DNA of 64,000 nt from NCBI GenBank assembly GCA_027494055.1, contig JAOSJO010000001.1, positions 973,005 through 1,037,004 of the forward strand, in the 5' to 3' direction. The notes under the pieces were generated by a model. That model ran no database searches. It saw nothing but the letters and a program-made list of their open reading frames with translations, and was not told where the DNA came from. The DNA comes from Anaerolineae bacterium (GTDB taxonomy: Bacteria; Chloroflexota; Anaerolineae; Aggregatilineales; JAFGMM01). A program made the translations under genes and the position numbers. Positions 9,233 to 19,208 of this stretch are shown piece after piece; positions within the stretch are counted from its first letter, which is position 1, and the number at the start of each line of letters is the position of its first letter.

Positions 9233-10063
9233 ATGACTCTGCAACACCGCCTCGGTCAGATCGCCAAACACGCGGTCCTGCTGTTCTTCCTGCTGGTCAC
9301 CATCGCGCCGCTGTACTTCGTGATCGTGACCTCGTTCAAGACCAACCCGGAGTTCTACGACAACCTGTGGCTGCCGGGCGAGAGCCTGCGCTGGGAGAAC
9401 TACACCGAAGCGTGGACGCGCGGCCACCTGGGGGAGTACTTCGGCAACAGCCTGTACGTGGTGCTCACCAGCGTGGCGCTGGTGATCCTGTTCGCGATGC
9501 CGGCCGGCTACGCGCTTGCTCGGCTGCGCGTGCCGGGCAGCCGCCCGCTGATAACGTTCATGGCCGGCTCGCTGATTATCCCCGCCGAGGCGACGCTGGT
9601 GCCGCTCTTCGTGCTGATCGCCTCGCTCAAGCTCATCAACACGCGCGAGAACCTGATCCTGGTCTACACGGGCTGGAGCCTGGCGCTCACGATCTACATC
9701 TTCCACAACTACTTCCTGACCCTGCCGGTGGACATCGCGGAGGCGGCGCGCGTCGATGGGGCCAGCGAGGTGCAGATCTTCCTGCGCGTGATGCTGCCGC
9801 TCTCGTGGCCGGCGGTTGCCACCGGCGTGATCTTCAACTTCCTGTTCATCTGGGGCGAGTTCCTTTGGGCGCTGATTTCCACCCGCAGCGACAGCGTGCG
9901 CACCATCCCGCTCGGCCTGTTTCGCTTTCAGGACCAGTTCGGGACGGACTGGGTGCAACTCTCGGCGGCGATTTCGATCACCATCGTGCCGTTGATCGTG
10001 GTGTTCGTGTTCTTCCAGCGCTACTTCATCCGTGGCCTGACGGCCGGCGCGGTCAAGGCCTGA
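9233..10063 (+). CDS. Sugar ABC importer permease, MalG/UgpE type
   Basis: A complete 276-residue inner-membrane permease with about six helices and the EAA-type loop EAARVDGASEVQIF preceding the LRVMLPLSWP segment. An intact frame is notable next to two broken neighbours. Forms the channel with the preceding MalF-type subunit. The next gene, a dioxygenase-like protein, starts 48 bases on. Confidence 0.93.
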   Translation: MTLQHRLGQIAKHAVLLFFLLVTIAPLYFVIVTSFKTNPEFYDNLWLPGESLRWENYTEAWTRGHLGEYFGNSLYVVLTSVALVILFAMPAGYALARLRVPGSRPLITFMAGSLIIPAEATLVPLFVLIASLKLINTRENLILVYTGWSLALTIYIFHNYFLTLPVDIAEAARVDGASEVQIFLRVMLPLSWPAVATGVIFNFLFIWGEFLWALISTRSDSVRTIPLGLFRFQDQFGTDWVQLSAAISITIVPLIVVFVFFQRYFIRGLTAGAVKA

Positions 10064-10111
10064 GCCGGCCTGTATCGTCCGTTGTATGACATTGTATGAG
10101 ATTGTGGAGGC

Positions 10112-10931
10112 ATGGCCGTGAATACCAGCCTGACGCCAGAACAGATCGCTGCCTACCGCGAAAACGGGTTCGTCGTCATCGAGGATTTCCTCACACCCGA
10201 CGAACTCGAAACGTGGCGGCGCGCCGTTGATGACGCGGTCGCCCTGCGCGACGACCGCAAGCTGGCCAACGGCAGCGCGCGCAGCGGCGACTCGTACTAC
10301 GACAACGTGTTCATCCAGCGCATCAACCTCTGGCAGGATCACGAGGGCGTCCGCAAGCTGATGTTCGACCGCCGCCTCGGCGCGATGGCGGCGGCGCTTG
10401 CCGGCGTGGAGGGCATCCGCATCTGGCACGACCAGGCGCTGATCAAGCAGCCGTGGGGGCAACCCGACCGGCTGGCACCTGGACAACCCCTACTGGTCGT
10501 TCTACGCGCGCGACGCGATCAGCATCTGGGTCGCGCTGGACGACGCCACCCTGGAGAATGGCTGTCTCTGCTTCTTGCCGGGCACGCACAAACAGGCCAC
10601 GTATGACAATGTTGACATCGGCCCGAACCTGGGCGATCTCTTCAAGGTGTACCCCGCGTGGGCCACGATGCGGGCCGTCGCCGCGCCGATGCAGGCCGGT
10701 TCCTGCTCCGTCCATAACGGCCTGGTCGCGCACGCCGCCGGCGCCAACATGACGCCTGGATACCGCCGCGCCATGACGTGCGCCTACATGCCCGATGGCA
10801 GCGCCTTCAACGGGCAGAAGAACATCCTGCCGGACGCGCTGGTTGCGCGCCTCAATGTGGGCGATGTGCTGGACGACGACAGCCTGTGGCCGCTGATCTA
10901 CCATCGCAGCAAACCGGGCGTCTCCGCCTGA
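10112..10931 (+). CDS. Phytanoyl-CoA dioxygenase (PhyH) family protein (frameshifted)
   Basis: A Fe(II)/2-oxoglutarate dioxygenase-like protein of about 272 residues. The opening (LTPEQIAAYRENGFVVIEDFLT) is typical of PF05721. Removing one G from the run 10455-10459 restores the metal motif His-x-Asp (TGWHLDNPYWSFY) and the later His in SVHNGLVAHAAG. Such enzymes hydroxylate or oxidatively demethylate small substrates; bacterial members in sugar operons are mostly uncharacterised. It is embedded between an ABC importer and a GH78 enzyme, so the substrate is likely a modified sugar or glycoside. Stop 10931 lies 7 bases before the GH78 start. Confidence 0.85.
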
Positions 10932-10938
10932 CCAGCCG

Positions 10939-13813
10939 ATGACGCCGCCGGACCGCTTCCCCGCTTCGATCCCGTACATCTGGCCGGCCGGCCTGGAGCC
11001 AGCGCCGCGCAACACGTTCGTCCAGTTCCGCAAGACGTTCGCGCTCCCGACCGCGCAGCGCAGCGAGGCGCGCATCTTCGCCGATAGCCGTTACTGGCTG
11101 TGGGTCAACGGCGCTTTTGTCGGGCGCGGGCCGGCGCGCTTCGCGCCCGACGCCCCGGAATACGACCATTACCCCGTGCAGTGGCAGGCCGGCCCCAACG
11201 TGATCGCCGTGCTCGTGCACCACTGGGGCGAGCCGAACGCGCGCTACATCCCCGCGCGCGGCGGCCTGATCTTCGACGCCGGCGTTGCGGGTGTCGCCAG
11301 CGACGCCACCTGGCGCGCGCGGGTCGCGCCGGCCTGGGAGCCGCTCAGCCCCCGGATCGGCTTCCAGCTTGCCTATACCGAAATCTACGACGCCCGCCGC
11401 GATGCCGGCGACTGGCTGCACGCTGCGTACGACGACGCCGCCTGGGCGGCGGCTGAGCCAGTCGCCGACCCGCCCTGGGGGCCGCTGGCGCGGCGCGCGC
11501 TGCCGCCTTTCACGCTGGGGGCGCGCCTCCCCGCCCGACCGGCGCGCCGGGGGCGCGTCCAGTGCGGGGAGGCGGTCTATGAACTGCACCTGTGGTTGGG
11601 GTCGGCGCAGGCCCCGCCGCGCGGCTACTGGGTGCATACCGCCGTCTACGCGCCGGCAGCCACGCGCGCCACGTTCCGCGCGCTCAGCAGCGCGCGCCTG
11701 CAGGCGTGGCTGGAGGGGGCGGCGGCGCCGCTCGCCGAGCCGGCGCTGCCGCCGCCGACGCTGCGCCAGCCCCTCGCCTATACCGTCACGCTGGACCTCT
11801 CCGCCGGCTGGCAGGACGTGGCGTTTGCGGTCGCGCCCAGCCCGGACGTGGCGACGCTCACGCTCATGGTCCCGGACCGACTCGGTCTGAAGCTCGCCAG
11901 CGACCGCGACCCGGACCACGACGGCCTGTTCTACACACGGGAGTTCGTCGGCGCGCTGCCGGCTGAGGCGCCCCACCACGCCCGGCGACGGCTGGCGCGC
12001 CCACCTGCCGGCGGCCACGCGCGGCAGCGTCGCCCGCATTCTGGACGCGGAACAACTGGCCGGCGACCAGGCGTGCGGCGATTACCCGCTCACCATGCAG
12101 GCCGGCGATTGGGCGCTGCTCGCGCTGGACCGGGAGGCGCTTGGGCACGTGGAACTCGACGTGGAAGCGCCCGCCGGCGTCACGGTCGATCTTGGCTACG
12201 CCGAGCACCTGACCGACGCCGAGGGCCGCGCCGGCTTCAGCGCGGGGCGCGTGATGGCGGTCAAACAGGCGACCTTCAGCGCGGACCGGTACGTCACCGC
12301 CCAGGGGCGGCAGCAGCACACGACGTTCGATGCGCGCGGGTTCCGGTTCGTGCACGTGGTGGCGCGCGGCCCGCTGACGCTGCACCGCCTTGGCGTGCGC
12401 GACGCCACCTACCCGGCGGCGCAGGTGGGGCGCTTCGCGTGCAGCGACGACCTGCTGACGCGCATCTGGGAGGTGGGCGCGCACACCGCCCGGCTCTGCA
12501 TGGAGGACGCCTTCACCGATTGTCCCTGGCGCGAGCGCGGGCAGTGGGTCGGCGACCTGAAGATCACCTACCTGACGAACCTGGCGTCGCTGGGCGATCA
12601 CCGGGTGATGGCGCGGGGCCTGCGCCAGTTCGCGCTCAGCCAGGGCGCGGACGGGCACGTCAACGGCCTGTTCCCCATCCCCTGGCAGGGCGGGCGCATC
12701 GCGGAGTACTCCCTGATCTGGTGCATGGCCGTGCGCGATTACGTACACTACTCCGGGGACGTGGCGACCGCGCACCGTCTGTGGCCGCACGTTGCGCGCG
12801 CGCTGGCGTTCTTCGAGACGCGGCTGACGCCGGAGGGGCTGACGTACACCCGCCAGCCCTGGGCTGACCTGATCCTGTCCGGGGCGGTGGCGGCGGAGGA
12901 CACCGGCGAGGTCGGCCCCCTGATCGACTGGGTGAAGACCGAGCGCGTGGGCGCGCTCACGACCGTGAACGCCTTCTTCTACCGCGCGCTCCGTGACGCG
13001 GCGGAGATCGGGTCGCAGGTCGGCGAGGGCGAGGCCGCAGCGCGCTACGGGGCGCTGGCCGACCGGGTGGCCGACGCGATCAACCGCCTCCTGTGGGACG
13101 CAGGCCGTGGCATCTACGCGGACGCGCGCCGCGATGGGGCGCTGTCGCCGCTCGCGACCGTCCACGGCAACAGCCTGCTGCTGGCCTTTGGCGTCGCGCC
13201 GCCGGCGCGCTGGCGCGCCATGTGCGACTTCCTGCGGGCAGAGTTGGCGCACCTCTGCCGGGACGACCCCTCCATCCCGACGTTCTTCCGGCAGGTCGTC
13301 AGCCCCTACTTCATGTACTACGTGCTGCGCGGGCTGTTCGCCATCGGGCAGGGGCGCTACGCGCTCGACCAGATACGCGCGAAGTGGGGCCACATGCTCC
13401 AGACCGGGACGACGACCTTCTGGGAGAACTTCGACCCGGATACCAGCCTGTGTCACGGGTGGGCGTCCAGCCCCACCTGGTTCCTGAGCCGGGAGGTGCT
13501 CGGCGTCACGCCAGCGGCCGGCGCGGGTCCGGTGCGCGTTGCGCCGCGCACGTGCGGCCTAGCGTGGGCCAGCGGGACCATACCCACACCCGGCGGCCCG
13601 GTTACGGTGGAGTGGCGGGACCAGGGCGAGGCGCTTTCCCTGCGCGTCGCGCTCCCGGCGGGGCGGGGCGTCGCCATCGAGAGCGAGAAGCCGCTGGCCG
13701 ATGTTGCCGTCAACGGCGCGGCGATCATCACGCCCGACGGGGCGCTGCCCGATGTGGAAGTCGCGCCGGACCGCAGGCGCGCGACCTACCCGCACCCTCA
13801 CGGCCCGGCATGA
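10939..13813 (+). CDS. Alpha-L-rhamnosidase, GH78-like (frameshifted)
   Basis: About 957 residues. The N-terminal part holds jelly-roll modules (ADSRYWLWVNGAFVGRGPAR, typical of rhamnosidase N-domains). The C-terminal (alpha/alpha)6 barrel has the GH78 catalytic-site signature in FTDCPWRERGQWVGD and the TLWENFDP-like FWENFDPDTSLCHGW near the end. No signal peptide is seen, so it acts on imported rhamnosides in the cytoplasm. The frame breaks at the C-run 11971-11974; deleting one C joins EAPTTPGDGWRAHL in frame. It is the last gene of the LacI-type operon and points to rhamnose-containing oligosaccharides as the imported substrate. Confidence 0.9.
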
Positions 13814-14114
13814 GCGCCTGATCGTCGCGGAGCGCGCGACAGAGTCTGGGAAGCGGCGGGCGGTTGAAACACGAGGCCACGACAGGCGCGGGAGATTCCC
13901 AACCCCTTTTGTAACTCGGTGTCCTTCGTGCTTCCGTGCGACGAATCCTGGCGTGCGTTTCCCTGACTATTGCCGGCCTCGCCGGTCCGGCCTTGCCGGG
14001 CCGGCGGGGGTGAGGTAAAGAACCCGTGGTGCGTGGCGCGCGGATTTGCGTATACTACCATCGGCGCGTACACAGCGCCCTCACCGCGCGTTCTGCCCAA
14101 GGAGGTCAGCAACA
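13814..14114. other. Intergenic region without a gene, with a strong hairpin
   Basis: 301 bases between the GH78 gene and the next URO-D gene. No coding sequence is convincing. A stable hairpin is described separately. A TATACT box at 14051-14056 could be a -10 for the downstream gene, but no matching -35 is evident. Confidence 0.5.
13981..14005 (+). repeat. GC-rich hairpin (possible terminator without T-run)
   Basis: GCCGGTCCGGC and GCCGGGCCGGC form an 11-bp stem with a single G-T wobble around a CTT loop, 168 bases after the GH78 stop. No T-tract follows, so intrinsic termination is uncertain; it may cap the 3' end of the rhamnosidase operon message. Confidence 0.6.
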
Positions 14115-15224
14115 GTGAACGCAAAAGAGCGTGTCCATGCCGCTCTGCGGCGCGAGCCGGTTGACCGCGTGCCGATCTACATGTGGTTCCAGCCCGACAC
14201 CGCCAGGCGGCTGGGCGACCTGCTGGAGATTCCGCCGGCGCGCGTCGCGGAGGCGATGGGCAACGACGTGTGCCAGACGTGGGTGAGCAACAACCACGCC
14301 ATGGAGGGCATCGTCCACGAACACGAGGGCGAGGGCCACGTCGATGTCTGGGGCATCGAGTGGGTGAAGGTCGGCGCGTTCAACCAGGTCTGCGGCTTCC
14401 CGTTGCAGCACGCGGACGAAGACGCGATCCTGCGCTACGCGTACCCCTATGACCAGGTCGAGACGCTCATGCGCAACATGGACCCCGTCGTTGCGCTCGC
14501 CGACGAGTACTTCATCGGCTGCGACGTGTCGCCGTGCCTGTTCGAGATGGTCTGGCGGTTGCGCGGCCTGGGAGAGACGCTCCTCGACATGGCCGCGAAC
14601 CCCAGGCTCGCCGCGCACATGTTCGAGCGCGCGGCGGAATTCTGCCTGCACCTGTCGGAGATCGCCTGCGCGCGCTTCCCGCTCGACTGGCTCTGGACCG
14701 GCGACGACATCGCCAGCCAGCGCGGAATGATGATGAGTCCGGACTACTGGCGCGAGGCGATCCGCCCGCACCTCGCGCGCATCTTCGAGGTTGGCAAGGC
14801 GCACGGGCTGTGGGTGGCCTATCACTGCTGCGGCTCGCTGCGGCCCATCATCCCCGACCTGATCGAGATGGGGCTGGACGTCCTCAATCCCATCCAGGCG
14901 AACACGCCCGGCATGGACGCGCTCGAACTGAAGCGCGAGTTCGGCGCGGACCTGGCCTTCATGGGTGGGGTGGATACCCAGGGGCTTCTGCCCACCGGGA
15001 CGGTGGACGAGGTGCGGCGCGAGACGGCGCGGCTGGTCGAGGCCATGACCGCCGACGGCGGCGGCTACATCCTTGCCGCCTCGCACACCGTGCCGCCCGA
15101 AGCGCCGCTTGAGAACATCTTCGCGATGTACGCGGAGGCGGGCGTCAGCCGGGAGGCGATCTTCGACCGCGCCGCCGACATCCGCCGCGCCCTCAACGCC
15201 GGCGCGCAGGAGTCCGCGCGTTGA
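14115..15224 (+). CDS. URO-D/MtaA-superfamily protein 2
   Basis: About 369 residues of a PF01208 barrel, opening NAKERVHAALRREPVDRVPIYMW. The metal-site equivalent is His237-Cys-Cys239 (YHCCGS), i.e. the His-x-Cys of MtaA-type methyltransferases; the C-terminal position nine residues before ENI is His (AASHTVPP). GTG 14115 is chosen because AAGGAGGT (14099-14106) lies 8 bases upstream; upstream in-frame codons lack similarity to the family. It stands alone between the rhamnosidase operon and a convergent DeoR gene. Function unknown; a corrinoid- or sugar-linked methyl transfer is only a family-based possibility. Confidence 0.85.
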   Translation: MNAKERVHAALRREPVDRVPIYMWFQPDTARRLGDLLEIPPARVAEAMGNDVCQTWVSNNHAMEGIVHEHEGEGHVDVWGIEWVKVGAFNQVCGFPLQHADEDAILRYAYPYDQVETLMRNMDPVVALADEYFIGCDVSPCLFEMVWRLRGLGETLLDMAANPRLAAHMFERAAEFCLHLSEIACARFPLDWLWTGDDIASQRGMMMSPDYWREAIRPHLARIFEVGKAHGLWVAYHCCGSLRPIIPDLIEMGLDVLNPIQANTPGMDALELKREFGADLAFMGGVDTQGLLPTGTVDEVRRETARLVEAMTADGGGYILAASHTVPPEAPLENIFAMYAEAGVSREAIFDRAADIRRALNAGAQESAR

Positions 15225-16054
15225 GGATGGCGCGCTGCCGTATCGGCCCGCGCCTCCCTCTGCACCGTCGCGCGCGAGGATTACCTCGATGCCGGCGGCG
15301 CGCAGCCCCTCCACGATCTCTGGAGGCGCACCGGCATCGGTGACGACCTTGCTGACCTGGTCGAGCGCCGCGACCGGTATGGGGCCGACGCGGCCAAACT
15401 TCGTGTGGTCGGCGATGAAGATCAACGCCTCGCTGGAGGCGATCATCTGGCGCTTGATGTCGGCTTCCAGGAAGTTCAGGGCGGTGAAGCCGTTCTCCAG
15501 CGAGATGCCGTCGATGCCCAGGATGGCCCGGCGCGCCCGGAATCTGTGCAGCATGTCGGTCGCGAACCCCCGACGAGCGACAGACTCTCTGGCCGCAGGA
15601 GGCCGCCCGTGAGGAATAACTGTAAATCCGTTTGCGAGACCAGACTTTCCCACTGGTCGTGGATGGCGCACGAGATCACCGTGAGGTTGCGCCGCCCCCC
15701 CAGGCGCGCGCAGACCTGGTAGGTCGTCGAGCCCCCGTCGATCATGACCGTCTCGCCGTCCTCGATGAGCGCCGCCGTCGCCTTTCCGATGGCTTCCTTT
15801 TCCGCACGGTTGAGGTTCAGCCGTTCGACGAAAGGCGATTCGGCAATCGCCACCTTCCCGCCGTTTATCCCGGCGTCGGCAAGGACCGCGCCGCCATAGA
15901 CCCGCTTTGCGACGCCGCGCCGCTCCAGCTCAGCCAGGTCAAGGCGGATTGTGGCGACATTCAGGCCGTACTCTCTGGCGAGTTCCCGGCTCACCACCTT
16001 CTGCTTTTCAAACAGCGTCTGCGTGATCTCCCACAGGCGTTCCTCGCGAAACAT
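15225..16054 (-). CDS. DeoR family transcriptional regulator (frameshifted, 3' end uncertain)
   Basis: N-terminal winged helix (SRELAREYGLNVATIRLDLAELERRGV, residues 20-50) and the sugar-phosphate-sensing DeoRC domain (MIDGGSTTYQ, FLTGGLLRPESLSLVGG, IFIADHTKFG). The frame breaks at the C-run 15567-15571 on the plus strand; one extra base restores VGGFATDMLH. After the expected end of the family (GIEVILA, near 15285) no stop codon occurs and the frame runs on antisense through the URO-D gene to 14106, so a second indel probably hides the real stop; the left coordinate is approximate. Divergent from an aldolase/kinase pair, whose phosphorylated sugar is a likely effector. Confidence 0.85.
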
Positions 16055-16155
16055 AGGCTGTCACCTTCGCGCGCGTCATCCCATACCGCCTTGCCGGAAA
16101 GCTGTCATCGCGGCGGGCGCGCGAACTCCTTATGAAGAACATCAATGACAGCCGA

Positions 16156-16184
16156 ATTATATAATGGTCTTCTGCTTAAGGCAA
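16156..16184 (-). promoter_or_regulatory. Sigma-70 promoter of the DeoR gene
   Basis: On the minus strand TTGCCT (16184-16179) and TATAAT (16161-16156) are 17 bases apart, with the DeoR start codon about 100 bases downstream. Confidence 0.7.
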
Positions 16185-16267
16185 TGCATCTCTGTTTGTT
16201 TGCCTCAATATCCTTTATTATTCATGTCCGATTTCTGAAGTCCGAGGCGCGTATTCTTTGTGATCTT

Positions 16268-16295
16268 TTGACAGTGTTTTGCGTTTTGATATAAT
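16268..16295 (+). promoter_or_regulatory. Sigma-70 promoter of the aldolase-kinase operon
   Basis: TTGACA (16268-16273) and TATAAT (16290-16295), both perfect consensus, 16 bases apart, 92 bases before the aldolase ATG. Confidence 0.8.
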
Positions 16296-16387
16296 CCCAG
16301 GCGCGTTCTCGCGGCAGAGAGGCGGAGACTTCGCCAAGATCACGCCTGTCTGGTCGCCTTGCGTCCCAATGTGGAGAGATACAACAC

Positions 16388-17183
16388 ATGAATACAGGCA
16401 AGCTCGTCCGCATGAACCGGCTTTTCGCCCATCCCTCCGGGCGTTTGTGTTCGGTCGCGGTCGATCATTTCATCGGCTACGGGCACGGCCTCCCCGACGG
16501 GCTGCGCGACATCGCGGCGACGCTGGAGGCGGTTGTCGCCGGCGCTCCAGACGCCGTGACCATGCACAAGGGCGTCGCGGCGTCGGCCTGGCAGCGATTT
16601 GCCGGGCGCATCCCTATGATCCTGCAGAGCGTCATCGGGCGACCGGACGACAGCGCCTTCGAGTTGATCGCGACGCCTGAAGACGCGATCTTTCTGGGCG
16701 CGGACGCCTTCGCCGTGGCCGCTTTTTGTGCGCGGCGCGACCGAGGGCGCGTACTTGAAAATCGTCGCGGACTGCGTGCGTGAGGCGGCGCGCTATGACC
16801 TGCCGGTGATCTGCCACATCTACCCCCGCACGCGCGATTTGCAGATTTCGTTCACCCCGGAGGACATCGCCTGGGCCGTGCGGTGCGCCGTCGAGGTGGG
16901 CGCGGACGTGGTCAAGACGCCCTATTGCGGCAACCCCTCGGCGTTCGCTCAGATCGTCGCCGAGTGTCCGGTGCCGCTCGTCGCCGCCGGCGGCCCGCAG
17001 AGCGCGACGCTCGCCGATGCGCTGGCGATGATGGCCGCGGTCGTCCAGAGTGGGGCGCGCGGCGCGACCGTGGGGCGGAACGTGTGGGGCTTCGGCAACA
17101 TCACGGCGGCGGTGCATGCCTTCAAGGCCGTGATCCATGATGCGCGAAGCCCACAGGAAGCCTTGAGGGCCGCCAACCTATGA
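16388..17183 (+). CDS. Class I aldolase of the DeoC/LacD/FbaB group (frameshifted)
   Basis: About 264 residues after removing one T from the run 16723-16727, which restores AVAAFVRGATEGAYLK. Features of the PF01791 aldolases are visible: AVDHFIGYG near the start (acidic site), DAVTMHKG, and a Schiff-base lysine candidate in ADVVKTPYCGN, followed by the phosphate-binding stretch LVAAGGPQS and GATVGRNVWGF. It probably cleaves a phosphorylated ketose to dihydroxyacetone phosphate or a related ketol plus an aldehyde. The stop overlaps the start of a PfkB kinase by 4 bases, so both are translated together; the kinase probably makes the aldolase substrate. Divergent DeoR regulator. Confidence 0.85.
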
Positions 17184-18100
17184 CGCTGTGGGATGTGCTG
17201 GGCCTGGGCGCGGTCGCGGTGGACGACCTGTTCTATGTGGACCACCACCCCGCGCCCGACACGAAGGTCCCGCTGCGTGACTTCAAACGGCAGGGCGGCG
17301 GGCTGGCCGGGACCGCGCTCGTGGCGGCGGCGCGCCTCGGCGCGAAGGCCGCTTACTGCGGCGTGCTCGGCGACGACGAGCTTTCGCAGTTCAGCCTGCG
17401 GGAGTTCGAGCGCGAGGGCGTGGACTGCACGCCGGTCCTGCGGCGGCCAGAGGCGCGCGCCGTGTACTCGGCCATCATCGTCGATCAGAGCACGGGGCAG
17501 CGCTGCATTCTCTATTCTCACGCCGGCGTCATGGCCCCGCTGCCGGAACAGATTACGCCGGCGCTCGTCACCGCGTGCCGGGTGCTCTTCGTGGACAGCA
17601 CCGTGGCCGTGCTGGGCGCGCGCGCTGCCGAGATTGCCCGCCGCCACAACATCCCTGTGGTCGGCGATGTTGAGACGCATGCCGGGCCAGACCTGCCCGA
17701 CCTGCTGCGCCAGATCGACCACCTCATCCTGGGCGACAGCGCGGCGCAACAGTTGACGGGCGAAGCCGACCCCGCCGCCGCCGCGCAGGCGCTCTCCCGG
17801 CGCAATGGGGCGTGGTGCGTGGTGACGGTCGGCGACCGTGGCTGCTGGTACGCTGCGCGCGGCGAGCCGGCGCGTCACGTGCCGGCGCTCCGCGTCGAGG
17901 CTGTGGACACGACCGGCTGCGGCGACGTGTTCCACGGCGCTTACGCGGCGGCGCTCGCCCAGGGCGAGCACGTGAGCCGGGCAGTGCAGGTGGCGACGGT
18001 CGCGGCCGGCATCAAGGCCACGCGCCACGGGGGCCGGGCGGGCATCCCCGACCGCGCCACGGTGGCGCGCTACATGAGGGAGCACGGCTTCGATGCCTGA
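17180..18100 (+). CDS. PfkB family carbohydrate kinase
   Basis: A complete 306-residue ribokinase-type enzyme. The N-terminal GGLAGTALVAAARLGAK motif and the C-terminal anion hole with catalytic Asp (DTTGCGDVFHGAYAAAL) are well preserved. The ATG overlaps the aldolase stop (ATGA), indicating coupled translation. Together they resemble a ketose kinase plus aldolase module. The substrate is not deducible from the sequence. Confidence 0.9.
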   Translation: MTLWDVLGLGAVAVDDLFYVDHHPAPDTKVPLRDFKRQGGGLAGTALVAAARLGAKAAYCGVLGDDELSQFSLREFEREGVDCTPVLRRPEARAVYSAIIVDQSTGQRCILYSHAGVMAPLPEQITPALVTACRVLFVDSTVAVLGARAAEIARRHNIPVVGDVETHAGPDLPDLLRQIDHLILGDSAAQQLTGEADPAAAAQALSRRNGAWCVVTVGDRGCWYAARGEPARHVPALRVEAVDTTGCGDVFHGAYAAALAQGEHVSRAVQVATVAAGIKATRHGGRAGIPDRATVARYMREHGFDA

Positions 18101-18149
18101 TATCGGCTTGCGCGCCGGCTGCGTGGCGTGATCGGGACGGCGGCCTGAG

Positions 18150-19169
18150 ATGGCAGCGATGACGCCGCGCGCGCGGGTCAGGCAGGCGATCCGGCACGCC
18201 CCGCCGGACGCCGTGCCCTACCATTTCAGCTACACGCCGCCGGCCAGGCGGAAACTTGAGGCCTATTACAGTACGACCGATCTCGACGCCGCCCTGAACA
18301 ACCACATCGTGAAGTACAAGCCGCGCTGCGCGGACTACCTGACGCCGGTTGGCCCGAACCTCTGGCGCGATGAGTTCGGCGTGGTGTGGGACTGGGACGG
18401 CGCGACCGATATCGGCACCCCCGCCAACTGCGTGTTCGCGGCGCGCTCGCTGGCGGGGTATGCCTTCCCCGATCCGTTCCTGCCCTGCCGGTACGCAAAC
18501 CTTCCCGCCTTCATTGACGCTCACCGCGACCGCTTCCGCGTGGTGAACCTCGGCAAGTCGCTCTTCGAGCGCGCCTGGTCGATGCGCGGGATGCAGAACC
18601 TCCTGATGGACATGGTGGAAGCGCCGGCGTGGGTCGAGGCGCTGCTGGACGCGATCACCGACTTCAACCTGCACACCATCGCGGAGGTGACCTGGTATGA
18701 TATCGACGCGGTGATGTTCGGCGACGACTGGGCGGGGCAGCGCGGCCTCCTGTTCAGCCCGGCGATGTGGCGGCGCTACATCAAGCCGCGCATCGCCGCG
18801 ATGTACGGCGCGGTCAAGCAGGCCGGCAAGGCGGTGTTCATCCATTGCTGCGGCAAGGTACAGGAACTGTTCCCTGAGCTGGTCCAGCTCGGCGTCGATG
18901 TGTTCAATCCCTTTCAGCCAGAGGTAATGGACCTCGCCGCGATCAAGCGCCAATTCGGCGACCAACTGGCGTTCTATGGGGGCATGAGCGTGCAGCAGGT
19001 TCTCCCGTTTGGCGCCGAACAGACCGTGCGCGCCGAAGCGCGCCGCCTGATGGACGTGATCGGTCAGGGCGGCGGGTACATCATCGCCCCATCGCATGAC
19101 ATGCCTGGCGACATCCCGATTGAGAACATGGTCGCCTTCATCGAGACCGTGCGGAGCGGGACCGCCTGA
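18150..19169 (+). CDS. URO-D/MtaA-superfamily protein 3
   Basis: 339 residues, PF01208 barrel. The start (TPRARVRQAIRHAPPDAVPYHFSY) and PELVQLGVDVFNPFQPEVMD are diagnostic. Putative metal motif His232-Cys-Cys234 (IHCCGK), and His nine residues before the ENM motif (APSHDMPGD). It follows the kinase by 49 bases on the same strand and precedes a small cupin, so it probably belongs to the aldolase-kinase transcription unit. The FGDDWAGQRGLLFSP segment corresponds to the conserved active-site loop of this family. Exact reaction unknown. Confidence 0.85.
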   Translation: MAAMTPRARVRQAIRHAPPDAVPYHFSYTPPARRKLEAYYSTTDLDAALNNHIVKYKPRCADYLTPVGPNLWRDEFGVVWDWDGATDIGTPANCVFAARSLAGYAFPDPFLPCRYANLPAFIDAHRDRFRVVNLGKSLFERAWSMRGMQNLLMDMVEAPAWVEALLDAITDFNLHTIAEVTWYDIDAVMFGDDWAGQRGLLFSPAMWRRYIKPRIAAMYGAVKQAGKAVFIHCCGKVQELFPELVQLGVDVFNPFQPEVMDLAAIKRQFGDQLAFYGGMSVQQVLPFGAEQTVRAEARRLMDVIGQGGGYIIAPSHDMPGDIPIENMVAFIETVRSGTA

Positions 19170-19208
19170 GCGGGGCTGGTGGCGTCCGCGTGTATATGGA
19201 GGAGTGTA

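Larger units (their letters stand above)
16055..16387. other. Divergent promoter region, DeoR gene versus aldolase-kinase operon
   Basis: A 333-base spacer, conspicuously AT-rich for this genome. It holds one strong promoter in each direction, listed separately. I looked for a DeoR-type operator but saw no convincing palindrome or repeat pair. No small gene is evident. Confidence 0.7.

Noticed and set aside
16160-16165. Plus-strand TATAAT as an additional promoter for the aldolase
   Set aside because: No -35 box at suitable distance; the same AT patch serves as the -10 of the minus-strand DeoR promoter.
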